A stretch of 8,796 bases of DNA from G020353355 sp050116155 (GCA_050116155.1 JASFPE010000230.1:1-8796); one strand, 5' to 3'; positions 1 to 7,128 are shown, counted from the stretch's first letter. Notes: a model not told the origin generated them from the sequence alone. Translations and numbers: made by a program.

Positions 1-535
1 GTTTATGATAGATATAATCAAATATTGTTTCGCAATCCGATAGCGCGGTTCTGCGAACAAGGTACACAACGGTTACCCGATCATTTTCAGGATAAATATT
101 AAAGAATTCAATTTGGGCCAGGAGTTTGTCAGGCATACCGTTATAGGGCGCCGGCAGCTGTTGTTTCGATATCACTGTTTTTTCTTCTCGGCTCCTGGTG
201 CCCTCCTGTGCGCGATGGATTCTGATCTTGTACCAATAGCTTCTATCATCCGTTTTCGGAGCGAATATCCAGCCGTCAAAACCACAGATAATGTTCATCT
301 TTAACGCCTGACGTATTTTTAAAGGATTTCCGATATTTATCTTGTATCGCCCGATTCTTTTGCGAATACCCTTGTCTTCAACGAATCCCACGCCGCAGCG
401 TCTTAGCTGAATATCTCCTTTTTCTTTTATGAGTTTATCAATAGGGTCTCCGGGCCGAATCGTCTCTTCGGTGGCCTGGAGCGGAGACCATGTTGAGAGA
501 AAAGCAATGGTATATAAGATCGCAAGCTTGTTCAT
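1..535 (-). CDS. Secreted/periplasmic protein of unknown function (partial, C-terminus beyond window)
   Basis: This open frame on the minus strand begins with ATG at 535 and stays open for 178 codons to the left window edge, so the stop is not visible. A ribosome binding site (AAGGAAGGG) lies just upstream of the ATG. Residues 1-21 look like a signal peptide: MNK, then a hydrophobic stretch (LAILYTIAFLSTW), then a cleavage-like LQA before TEE. The protein is therefore probably exported. The mature part is mixed and basic, with RPGDPIDKLIKEKGD (27-41), cysteines near 47, 84 and 168, and an aromatic segment SYWYKIRIH (99-107). I recognise no family. The RPGD...KG stretch loosely recalls the start of small outer-membrane assembly-type folds, but that is too weak for a call. 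It lies 82 bases after the tgpA-like gene in the same direction, so it may be co-transcribed with it or use its own promoter near 583. Confidence 0.8.
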   Translation of the reverse strand, partial: MNKLAILYTIAFLSTWSPLQATEETIRPGDPIDKLIKEKGDIQLRRCGVGFVEDKGIRKRIGRYKINIGNPLKIRQALKMNIICGFDGWIFAPKTDDRSYWYKIRIHRAQEGTRSREEKTVISKQQLPAPYNGMPDKLLAQIEFFNIYPENDRVTVVYLVRRTALSDCETIFDYIYHK

Positions 536-582
536 AAGCGCACCCTTCCTTGCATTACACAGCAAAGATCAGGCTTCTAAAT

Positions 583-611
583 ATTATATCGGCAAATTTA
601 TAAAAAACTTT
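583..611 (-). promoter_or_regulatory. Possible promoter for the secreted protein gene
   Basis: On the minus strand a perfect -10 hexamer TATAAT lies at 588-583, in an AT-rich stretch between the tgpA stop and the ATG at 535. This would give a leader of roughly 40 bases. The -35 position (611-606) reads AAAGTT, a poor match to TTGACA, and there is no TGn extended -10. The call rests on the -10 alone and could be a chance match in AT-rich DNA. Confidence 0.3.
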
Positions 612-617
612 ATGATT

Positions 618-2645
618 TTAATATATTACCGTCTCTTGTGTCTCGTGCCTGCCCTGCATCGCGCTGTGATAGGCATCCAGCCAGGCGCGGGTATCGGAAA
701 TGAGGGCCGCTTTTTCAGCAGCGCCGATACCCTTAGGATCGAAACGATAACGATAGTGGAGATTCAGGATGGATTTCAGGTCGTCTATCAGGTGGGTGGT
801 GAAACGATCCGGGGGCAGCCTTTCTATCCAGTCACGTAACGTTTCCGCCGGCTCACGGACAAAGCCCGACGTGATTAAGGCATTTTCGATCAGATAGAAA
901 TCCGAGTCGGCACCGGCCGGGGTGGGGGCGGCAACAGGCGGCAATGGCTTTTTTGCAGCCGGGCGCCGAACGCGCTTTTTACCAAAGATACGCCGCGCCA
1001 CCAAAAGGACCGCAGGGATGATGAGCCAGCCTAAATACGCAAATCCATTGCTTTGACGGGCCCATATAAATCCTTGCGTGAGATTGAACCAGCACCAGGA
1101 TCCCAGGTCGGTAACGAACTCCCAGCCCGGAGCAGCGGCATCTTCAATGCTAATCCAGGTCCCCGGGGTGGTATCGAAATTGTACCAGGTGCCGTCGACG
1201 TAGACCCGCGCCCAGGCATGGGCATGACGATCGCGCACGATAAATCGATTCTCCAGGCGGCTGAACTCATGCACCGAGTATCCCCTGGCGTAGCGGGCCG
1301 GGATGCCGGCCGAGCGTAAAATAAGGACGGTGGCGGTTGCAAAATATTCACAGTGTCCGGCACGGTTTTGTAATAAAAAATTTGCCAGGGGCGTCTTTTT
1401 AGGCCCTCCGCCGTGCTGCACCAGGGAATAGCTGAAATTCTTCTGAAAAAAATTTTCCACCCGCTCCAGGATTTCCCGGGGCGGCTTTCCGGTGAGCTGC
1501 AGGCGGTCGCGGATTAAATCAACGGCCGCTTTTTCTCTATCCGGTATGCTGAGATCGTATTCAACCGGCGGACTTTGACCCGCAACGCGCCTGTCAAACT
1601 GAACCCTGTAGGCGACAAGTCCGGGGCCCCCATCTACTTTGACCGTCCCGTACTGGTTTCTCTGCATGCTCACCACCGGCAAATTGTCGACACGATAAGC
1701 GCCGTCGGGCAGCTTTAGAACTCCCTGACCCTTGTGGAGGCTGGCTGCAACGGTAATGCTGCGACCGCCGGCCGGCTCCGGGTAAAAACGCCAGGTCGTG
1801 TCTTCGGCATCCGGTTGCACGGGGGCAAAATTCGGGCTAACCGCCACCCATATGGGAGATAAATAGCGGTTATAAGTGGCCTCCCGCAGCAGCATCGGCG
1901 AAGCCTTGTGATCCTGCGGGGTGACCCTGAAAATTATTCGATCCGAAGGCTTCAGGGAGCCGATATCACCGATGGCCGTATGGGTTCGAAAGGGATCGGG
2001 ATCATGATGCCTGAAGTCGCTGGTCCATTCCAGACCTTTTGCTTCCAGGAAGAGCTGCAGCTGATGCAAACCGATATGGCCCACCACCCCGCCACCGCCG
2101 GCAATGACCAGCATGCCGAACCACAATACGGGCGAAAATCGCCTGGAGCGCACCCGCCACAACACCAGCGCGACCAGTACCAGCAATCCGACATAAAACG
2201 AGCTGTCCCGGATATTGGCCGCACTGGCAGACACAATGCATACGGCAAAATACGGAAAGGAAAAATTCAGCAGGGTCCGTCCGGCATTTTCATCTTTTTG
2301 CTTGCGGCGCAGGAGCAAAAAAAGCGTGCGTATATCGATGCGATCGCTGGTCGAATACGCCTGGGTGGCCAACAACGGAAAGAAGACAACCGGTAGGTAC
2401 TGAATGAGTGCCACGATGAAGTAGGCAGTTCTGTGTGAGAACAGCAGATAAACAACCAAAAAGATAAACAGGATCGTACACCCGTCCGTGATGCGCCTGA
2501 AATCCCTGTTCGACAGATCCCATCGCAAACGAATCAGACGGGATGACTCAAAGATGAGCGCCATCGGTAGCGCCAGGAGCCACAGGTCTGCCTGCCAGCC
2601 CCAGAAGATCAGGGATGCACCCAGCAGTAATGCCGGTGTCTTCAT
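618..2645 (-). CDS. tgpA: TgpA-like membrane transglutaminase (DUF3488 / transglutaminase core / DUF4129 type)
   Basis: This 675-residue protein has the full architecture of the TgpA family, whose Pseudomonas member is a membrane-bound periplasmic transglutaminase of similar length. Residues 3-192 carry about seven hydrophobic segments (roughly 3-17, 20-36, 55-70, 73-95, 126-143, 148-163, 173-192). The predicted periplasmic part ends in a transglutaminase core with an intact Cys-His-Asp triad: C432 in AGHCEYFAT, H476 in RHAHAWARVYV and D491 in YNFDTTPG. A further membrane helix (about 537-551) precedes a basic, proline-rich linker and a C-terminal DUF4129-like helical domain (580-660), probably cytoplasmic. 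The start ATG overlaps the DUF58 stop (ATGA), and the ribosome site is weak, so translation is probably coupled. The family is thought to crosslink or cleave glutamine-containing envelope proteins, or to act as a cysteine protease; the substrate is not deducible. No GC-rich terminator follows the stop. Confidence 0.93.
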   Translation of the reverse strand: MKTPALLLGASLIFWGWQADLWLLALPMALIFESSRLIRLRWDLSNRDFRRITDGCTILFIFLVVYLLFSHRTAYFIVALIQYLPVVFFPLLATQAYSTSDRIDIRTLFLLLRRKQKDENAGRTLLNFSFPYFAVCIVSASAANIRDSSFYVGLLVLVALVLWRVRSRRFSPVLWFGMLVIAGGGGVVGHIGLHQLQLFLEAKGLEWTSDFRHHDPDPFRTHTAIGDIGSLKPSDRIIFRVTPQDHKASPMLLREATYNRYLSPIWVAVSPNFAPVQPDAEDTTWRFYPEPAGGRSITVAASLHKGQGVLKLPDGAYRVDNLPVVSMQRNQYGTVKVDGGPGLVAYRVQFDRRVAGQSPPVEYDLSIPDREKAAVDLIRDRLQLTGKPPREILERVENFFQKNFSYSLVQHGGGPKKTPLANFLLQNRAGHCEYFATATVLILRSAGIPARYARGYSVHEFSRLENRFIVRDRHAHAWARVYVDGTWYNFDTTPGTWISIEDAAAPGWEFVTDLGSWCWFNLTQGFIWARQSNGFAYLGWLIIPAVLLVARRIFGKKRVRRPAAKKPLPPVAAPTPAGADSDFYLIENALITSGFVREPAETLRDWIERLPPDRFTTHLIDDLKSILNLHYRYRFDPKGIGAAEKAALISDTRAWLDAYHSAMQGRHETQETVIY

Positions 2646-3994
2646 AAATTCATCAATCCCTGTTCAATGTTGTTCAGGCTGAGCAGGTGAAAACGATGCG
2701 GTTTATCTCGCATGGGTCCGGGATCAACGGCAGCGGTGGTATCCGCTTCGCCGCCAATCACGATAACCATGGTAGGGATACTCAGGCCCCTTAAATGCTG
2801 AACGAGATTTTTGCGGTCTTCATCCCAGGACAGAAATACGCAAATGCAACTGCTCAGCTGCGCGGCCCGGCTGACCACCACCGGTGTAAGATAATCAAAG
2901 GCTTTATCCCGGCAGGCGATCACGCCGGCCAGAATTTCGAGGATTTTGTCGGTACCGGCAAGTCCCCTTCCGGAAGTAAAGCAATAAGCCTGGGTGCCCA
3001 CAAACATCAGATCCAGCAGAGATTCCTGGGTCTGAATCTGACACGTAAACGAGGCGGCAACCGATACGGCCTGCTCCAGAGCTTCGCTGTAACCAGCATC
3101 ACTAAACGTATCTAAGATCAAGGCATGCCGCAGGAAAAATTCATCCTGATACTCTTTGACGACCGGTTTGCCGACTTTGGCCCAGCTTTTCCAGTGAATT
3201 CTACGAAGCGGATCACCAGGCCGGTAATCGCGCAAAGAAACAAATTCTTCCGAATCCCCCACCGAGGAAGCCAGCGCTACTCCCCCGGACTGGTATCGGC
3301 GTGACCCGGCAAGGTCAACCGGCGGCAGATCATAACGCCTGGGCAGAATCAACACGGACTGGGCCAGATCAACCGTTTTGCAGGCGTGGTAAATGCCAAA
3401 CGGGCCCGGCCGAACCACTGTCAGGCCGGTGAGTCGGACGACTCCCCGATGAAATGGCGTCATCTCAATGGCCACTTCGGTTTCACTGTGGGGCAGCAGG
3501 TCCGGCAACGGCACCGCTTCGGCGGCAGCCTTGCGCTTGCGGTAAATCAGCCACATCCAGCGATAATAGCCAAAGGCGCGGTCAATAAAATTACGCCTGT
3601 TTTCATCCGGCTCCGAAGTGCCGCAGTATTCTTTATAACTCGGGCAGGTATCATCAAAATTTTCAAACAGCCATAATCCACGTTGCCGCCTGCCGGTCTG
3701 GTTGTGAATCACCACACGGTATTGCATCTTATCGCCGGCGCTTCCGAAACGCGGCAAAGACCGGGTGGCACTGAAGCGCAAATGGAAAAACAGGCTGGCC
3801 AGTATATCTGTTGCCAGTATGGATAACAGCAACGTAAAGGCCTGATAGGCCATGGTCTGTTTGGTATCAAGGCCAACGATGGCAGTGAACACCAGACCCA
3901 TCAGAACGGCTCGCCCGGCCGGTGTAAACCTGCGGGTGCGCCATTTTCGGATCGCATACATCAGGCGGTAAGTATGGTAGAGGAGATGTTTCAC
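2642..3994 (-). CDS. DUF58 domain membrane protein, MoxR partner
   Basis: The 450-residue protein has two N-terminal hydrophobic segments (about 29-43 and 50-70), then a beta-rich region and the DUF58 signature at 251-282, including SLRDYRPGDPLRRIHWKS and KVGKPVVKEY. A von Willebrand A-like strand follows (LILDTFSD, 292-299), where D295 occupies a degenerate metal-site position. DUF58 proteins almost always sit next to MoxR ATPases and are thought to be their membrane-anchored partners. An extra stretch at about 112-155 is rich in acidic, then aromatic and basic residues (GYYRWMWLIYRKRK). The start is GTG at 3994, with no clear ribosome site; an in-frame TAG a few codons upstream excludes a much longer protein, and Met12 is an alternative start. 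The stop overlaps the tgpA start by 4 bases. The 5' side abuts a repeat-filled 366-base gap to moxR. Confidence 0.92.
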   Translation of the reverse strand: MKHLLYHTYRLMYAIRKWRTRRFTPAGRAVLMGLVFTAIVGLDTKQTMAYQAFTLLLSILATDILASLFFHLRFSATRSLPRFGSAGDKMQYRVVIHNQTGRRQRGLWLFENFDDTCPSYKEYCGTSEPDENRRNFIDRAFGYYRWMWLIYRKRKAAAEAVPLPDLLPHSETEVAIEMTPFHRGVVRLTGLTVVRPGPFGIYHACKTVDLAQSVLILPRRYDLPPVDLAGSRRYQSGGVALASSVGDSEEFVSLRDYRPGDPLRRIHWKSWAKVGKPVVKEYQDEFFLRHALILDTFSDAGYSEALEQAVSVAASFTCQIQTQESLLDLMFVGTQAYCFTSGRGLAGTDKILEILAGVIACRDKAFDYLTPVVVSRAAQLSSCICVFLSWDEDRKNLVQHLRGLSIPTMVIVIGGEADTTAAVDPGPMRDKPHRFHLLSLNNIEQGLMNL

Positions 3995-4002
3995 AAAGAA
4001 AA

Positions 4003-4036
4003 ATGCCTAAAATGCCTAAAATTTAAAGTGCCTAAA
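4003..4036. repeat. ATGCCTAAA short tandem repeat
   Basis: Two perfect adjacent copies of ATGCCTAAA lie at 4003-4011 and 4012-4020. A third copy with one change (GTGCCTAAA) is at 4028-4036, after a 7-base spacer. The array begins nine bases before the GTG start of the DUF58 gene and so lies in its leader. Short TGCCTAAA arrays resemble intergenic simple repeats I associate with desulfobacterial genomes; that link is from memory and unverified. Confidence 0.75.
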
Positions 4037-4100
4037 GTTCACTCTAAAGAATTGAATAATGAATATTGATGATTCAAAGTCTCGTATAAAGTCCCCTAAT

Positions 4101-4195
4101 CGTCATGCCGGTCCCCCAATCAAGTTGAGGGCAGGCTTGATCCGGCATCCAGAAAATACTGAAATTACTGGACTCCGGCTTTCGCCGGAGTGACG
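4101..4195. repeat. Palindromic dispersed repeat element (REP/MITE-like)
   Basis: The element is bounded by inverted CGTCA (4101-4105) and TGACG (4191-4195). Its left module pairs ATGCCGG (4105-4111) with CCGGCAT (4142-4148), with an inner ATCAAG/CTTGAT pair (4119-4124, 4136-4141). Its right module is a perfect 8-bp hairpin: ACTCCGGC (4172-4179), loop TTTC, GCCGGAGT (4184-4191). TCCAG (4148-4152) and CTGGA (4168-4172) add further symmetry between modules. The layout (CGTCATnCCGG...ATCCAG...CTGGA...CCGGC TTTC GCCGG...TGACG) is that of short palindromic repeats scattered in many proteobacterial genomes. It could be structured in RNA, but there is no T-tract to make it a standard terminator. Confidence 0.8.
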
Positions 4196-4252
4196 AGGTT
4201 GAGGCTTTATCCGAATCAATTAAGATTAAAGGGCAAAGATCAGTTCTTCGTA

Positions 4253-4284
4253 AAATATTCAATACTCAGCTGCAAATATTCAAT
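4253..4284. repeat. AAATATTCAAT direct repeat pair
   Basis: An 11-base sequence, AAATATTCAAT, occurs at 4253-4263 and again at 4274-4284, a 21-base period or about two helical turns. It lies about 75 bases downstream of the moxR stop in transcription direction. It could be a protein site, but the region is AT-rich and generally repetitive, so it may be only part of the repeat cluster. Confidence 0.4.
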
Positions 4285-4360
4285 TTAATTTTCCGGGCCA
4301 GGATCAATTTAAAATCTTCATACTCGCCCCATACATTGGCGCGGGTTTATTGTTCAGCCA

Positions 4361-5323
4361 TCAGACCGGGGCCGGGATGGATTTTAATATTTCTTCGACG
4401 ATTCCTGCGGTGGTTTTTCCGGAAAAACGCGCCTGAGGATCCATAACAATTCGGTGTGAGATCACCGGTACGGCAATTTCCTGAATGTTTTCAGGGACCA
4501 CAAATTCATTGCCATCGAATAGCGCCAGGGACTGAGAGATCTTCATCAATGTCAGCGACGCTCTTGGACTGGCCCCTAATTGGACCCCGGTTGCTGATCG
4601 GGTAGCGTTGACAATATCCACCAGATAGCGTTTGATTTCCGGGCTGATCCTGACCTGCTTGACCTGCTGCCTCAACCAGGCAACTTCCTGCATGCAAACG
4701 CAAGGTTCAACGGCATCGATGGGATGATGCTGGACCTGGTCCGATAGCACCGCGACTTCCTCTTCCGGGGCGATATATCCAAGACTGAACTGCAGTGCAA
4801 ACCGGTCCATTTGGGCCTCCGGCAATGGATAGGTTCCGCGCGATTCCACCGGATTCTGAGTGGCAATAACAAAAAACAGGTCCTCCAGCTTCATCAGGTT
4901 GCCGTCGATGCTGACCTGAGACTCGGCCATGGCCTCCAGCAATGCGGATTGGGTTCGCGGGGAAGCCCGGTTAATCTCATCGGCCAGGACAATATTGGAA
5001 AATATGGGTCCCTCATGGAAATGAAAGGTTTGATCACGCTGATTGAAAACCGAAATACCCAGGATATCAGAAGGCAAAAGGTCCGGTGTAAATTGGATGC
5101 GCTTGAACTTGGCGTCGATCGAAAGTGCCAGGGCTTTCGCCATGGTGGTTTTACCCGTTCCGGGATAGTCTTCCAGAAGAACGTGTCCACCGCTGGCAAA
5201 AGCCGACAGCAATTTGCGAATCGCTGCGGATTGCCCCTTCATTACTCTGGCAATGTTATCATGAATCTTCTGGTAAATCTCTCTGCCGGACAAACTGACG
5301 GCCTGGGGGACTATTTGGTCCAT
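4361..5323 (-). CDS. moxR: MoxR-family AAA+ ATPase
   Basis: At 320 residues this is a standard-length MoxR protein with every ATPase motif intact. These are Walker A at 51-60 (EDYPGTGKTT, K58), Walker B at 111-120 (IVLADEINRA, D115 and E116), sensor 1 at 152-158 (VIATQNP), the arginine-finger region QMDRF (R174) and sensor 2 in GASPRAS (R254). The C-terminal helical lid covers about 230-310. MoxR ATPases are cytoplasmic, form rings and are thought to act as chaperone-like remodelers of partner proteins, typically the DUF58 protein encoded beside them. The ATG at 5323 has AAGGA nine bases upstream. The gene leads the MoxR/DUF58/TgpA set on the minus strand, though a 366-base repeat-filled gap separates it from DUF58. 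The name denotes the family; a role in methanol oxidation is not implied. Confidence 0.95.
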   Translation of the reverse strand: MDQIVPQAVSLSGREIYQKIHDNIARVMKGQSAAIRKLLSAFASGGHVLLEDYPGTGKTTMAKALALSIDAKFKRIQFTPDLLPSDILGISVFNQRDQTFHFHEGPIFSNIVLADEINRASPRTQSALLEAMAESQVSIDGNLMKLEDLFFVIATQNPVESRGTYPLPEAQMDRFALQFSLGYIAPEEEVAVLSDQVQHHPIDAVEPCVCMQEVAWLRQQVKQVRISPEIKRYLVDIVNATRSATGVQLGASPRASLTLMKISQSLALFDGNEFVVPENIQEIAVPVISHRIVMDPQARFSGKTTAGIVEEILKSIPAPV

Positions 5324-5372
5324 TGATAAAAATCCTTGTATTTAATCTTCCTCTCAGAAATGTGTTTATAAA

Positions 5373-5390
5373 ATCAGACTATTATCTGAT
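5373..5390. repeat. Small ATCAGA/TCTGAT inverted repeat before moxR
   Basis: ATCAGA (5373-5378) and TCTGAT (5385-5390) form a 6-bp inverted repeat with a 6-base spacer, about 50 bases upstream of the moxR start. A further ATCAGA at 5436-5441 on the other side of the GC-rich hairpin could pair alternatively with TCTGAT. It could be an operator or simply part of the flanking repeat structure. Confidence 0.35.
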
Positions 5391-5403
5391 CACCCTCCCC
5401 TTG

Positions 5404-5428
5404 TTCCCCTCCCGTCAAGGGAGGGGAA
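5404..5428. repeat. Strong GC-rich hairpin between the zinc-ribbon gene and moxR
   Basis: TTCCCCTCCC (5404-5413) and GGGAGGGGAA (5419-5428) form a perfect 10-bp stem with a 5-base loop (GTCAA). It lies about 100 bases after the stop of the 469-residue membrane protein gene and about 80 bases before the moxR start. On the minus strand it could stall or end transcription, but no T-run follows it, so an intrinsic terminator is doubtful. A dispersed palindromic repeat is the alternative. Confidence 0.6.
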
Positions 5429-5524
5429 ACGAGTTATCAGACTGACTGTTTTACATTTCAGATAATATAAAAATATCATAGCGATCAGGGAACCGCAAAT
5501 TTTTGAGCCCCTTCCGGCGGCGGA

Positions 5525-6934
5525 TCAAATAAATTTTTGGCCACATTCGTCGCATTTATCTTTTCCTGCTCTTATATTGAATTTACAGTACGGACAGGGA
5601 CCTTTAAGGTTGCCCACCATTTTTCGGCCCGTTTCTGTTTTATGATGCGCTTGAAGCAATTGATCGGCTTCGGTAAAGTTGGAATTTTCCGGCGGTGGAG
5701 CAGGTCGGACTTTTGTCGCCGAAGCAGACATAAACCCAAATTTCCAGTTGACAACGATACCGGCGACCAGAGATGCAAAGCCAATGGCAATAAATAATGA
5801 TCCCCATTCCATGATGTTACGGGGCCCGCGTGGATTGCAGAATACAAGTAAGCCAAGTCCGACGAGGCAAAATGCCGAGATTAGACGGAAGGTCCAACCG
5901 ATAAATATTAGGCCAATCCCTGTTAATACCGACAGCCAAAGGGCCGGGTCGGGAAAGGGCCCGTTTTTCCAGTACAGCGTGGTAAGTGCAAAATGAATGC
6001 AAAGAATGGTGCCAATGTATAGCCTGGGCTGACAATTCTTCCAGGCATTTAAAGACAGAACCATGCCGGCCAGAAACACCGTCGACCAAAAAAGTGGCGG
6101 ATAGATCAGTGAGAAGGTGACGGTTAAGATGCAGCCTGCCCAGCTTGCCTCTTCTTTTTTTGAAGCAAATGCCAGGATGATAAAAATTGGCGCGACATTT
6201 GCCAGATTTATGGCGATGTCAAAAAACCGGATCCAGGAAATTAAATGAAAGAGAAAGAAGCCGGCCCAAATCAGCCAGGCGGCCTTGGAAATACGCAGAA
6301 TCATGGTTTTGCTGTCGTTATTCAGTTTATCTCTCCACATGACGGCCGGCCGAAAATACAACACCACAACCGCCAGCGCGACGCCATACCATGTCATGGC
6401 GAGATGGATTAATTCGGCATGTCTCATGTTGTGGTAAAGCAAATACGGCGCCCAGGCAATGCCAATTGCCGCCAAAATCGGAACGACAAAGCCAAGGACC
6501 GGAAGCTTCAATCGGAATATCCGGATCAGCGCGATGAGCTTCACGGCAAACAGCACAACCCAGAGCGCGGTGGAAAAGGCACCGACAGATCCGGCAAAGG
6601 AAAGATGCTCTGTCTGATAGGTGCAATCGAAAAGAAAAACAATATTCATGACCGCCAGGATAGCGGCCGGACGCTTTTGAGATGCCAGACGATAGAGTAT
6701 GAAACTGCCCGCCAGCAGCAATAGCTGATAAAATTCAATGACCCCTGTCAGAACAACCTGTCCGTCAATCCCGTTGATGGCGCTTAATCCCTTGGAGACC
6801 AGAAACACCCCAAATATAAAACAGGCGGCACTGACAAAATACAATGGATTATACCGGACAAACCATTCATAAAATAAATGCTGAAGGTACCCGGCATCGG
6901 GTGATGTTTGGTTTACATGTTGGTTTTGGTTCAT
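5525..6934 (-). CDS. Polytopic membrane protein with C-terminal zinc ribbon, unknown function
   Basis: This 469-residue protein is almost wholly membrane-embedded. Hydrophobic segments run from about residue 31 to 397, and I count 12 or 13 (for example 31-50, 59-82, 112-135, 144-160, 175-195, 238-257, 266-295, 376-397). A soluble tail follows, with a proline stretch (RPAPPPE, 410-416) and a short helix (420-432). It ends in a four-cysteine zinc ribbon, CPYC (447-450) and CDEC (461-464), ten residues apart. I do not recognise a transporter or enzyme signature, and no catalytic motif is apparent in the membrane part. The ATG at 6934 has an AAGGGG ribosome site about 7 bases upstream, and a good promoter lies at 7020-6992. 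It is transcribed toward moxR but separated by 201 bases and a hairpin, so co-transcription is uncertain. A role with the MoxR triad or under the divergent regulator is inference. Confidence 0.85.
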   Translation of the reverse strand: MNQNQHVNQTSPDAGYLQHLFYEWFVRYNPLYFVSAACFIFGVFLVSKGLSAINGIDGQVVLTGVIEFYQLLLLAGSFILYRLASQKRPAAILAVMNIVFLFDCTYQTEHLSFAGSVGAFSTALWVVLFAVKLIALIRIFRLKLPVLGFVVPILAAIGIAWAPYLLYHNMRHAELIHLAMTWYGVALAVVVLYFRPAVMWRDKLNNDSKTMILRISKAAWLIWAGFFLFHLISWIRFFDIAINLANVAPIFIILAFASKKEEASWAGCILTVTFSLIYPPLFWSTVFLAGMVLSLNAWKNCQPRLYIGTILCIHFALTTLYWKNGPFPDPALWLSVLTGIGLIFIGWTFRLISAFCLVGLGLLVFCNPRGPRNIMEWGSLFIAIGFASLVAGIVVNWKFGFMSASATKVRPAPPPENSNFTEADQLLQAHHKTETGRKMVGNLKGPCPYCKFNIRAGKDKCDECGQKFI

Positions 6935-6991
6935 TTTTATACCCCTTTTCTATCTTGTGATAACCCCCACAAAATCTCAGCTTTTGATAAA

Positions 6992-7020
6992 ATCATACCG
7001 TAGATGTGGCTCAAAATCAA
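6992..7020 (-). promoter_or_regulatory. Sigma70-type promoter for the zinc-ribbon membrane protein gene
   Basis: On the minus strand TTGATT (7020-7015) and TATGAT (6997-6992) are separated by exactly 17 bases, a good match to -35 and -10 consensus at ideal spacing. Transcription would start near 6985 and give a leader of about 50 bases before the ATG at 6934. Confidence 0.65.
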
Positions 7021-7100
7021 GCAAAAAATTTGTTTTTTTATAATGATATCAATTAGTTACATTCTTTTCCGAAGCTTTGCGGGGTTTTCCCGGCGCCTGG

Positions 7101-7128
7101 TTGTAAAAGTTTGTAAAAGATTGTAAAA
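7101..7128 (+). repeat. Three TTGTAAAA repeats at 10-bp period (operator-like iterons)
   Basis: The octamer TTGTAAAA is perfect at 7101-7108, 7111-7118 and 7121-7128. The next 10-bp period reads GATAAAATCC and keeps the AAAA phase. A strict 10-bp period places every copy on the same face of the helix, as expected for cooperative protein binding or for phased A-tract bending. The array ends about 58 bases before the start of the HTH-like protein gene. Confidence 0.7.

Larger units (their letters stand above)
3995..4360. other. Repeat-filled intergenic gap between moxR and the DUF58 gene
   Basis: These 366 bases contain no convincing gene. From left to right they hold ATGCCTAAA-type repeats (4003-4036), an AT-rich stretch with ATTGAATA motifs (4051-4079), a palindromic dispersed-repeat-like element (4101-4195), and a pair of AAATATTCAAT direct repeats (4253-4284). 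ATTGAATA at 4051-4058 is inverted relative to TATTCAAT at 4256-4263 and 4277-4284, so the palindromic element is framed by inverted AT-rich motifs. I could not place a convincing promoter for the DUF58 gene here, so it is unclear whether moxR transcripts read through. Confidence 0.75.

Noticed and set aside
429..839. 136-residue plus-strand open frame across the tgpA 3' end and the secreted protein start
   Set aside because: It is antisense to two better supported minus-strand genes and has no domain or ribosome site.
1053..1363. Overlapping open frames on both strands inside the transglutaminase core region
   Set aside because: They are shadows of tgpA, which carries an intact catalytic triad across the same bases.
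4074..4262. 62-residue open frame on the minus strand in the moxR-DUF58 gap
   Set aside because: It is largely the translation of the palindromic repeat element (4101-4195), has no ribosome site, and resembles the spurious short proteins such repeats commonly produce.
4811..5326. 171-residue plus-strand open frame opposite moxR
   Set aside because: It is antisense to the Walker A and Walker B coding region of moxR and has no supporting signals of its own.
6955..6972. TTGTG/CACAA inverted repeat in the leader of the zinc-ribbon gene
   Set aside because: It is only 5 bp per arm with an 8-base spacer in AT-rich DNA, too short to call an operator without further copies.
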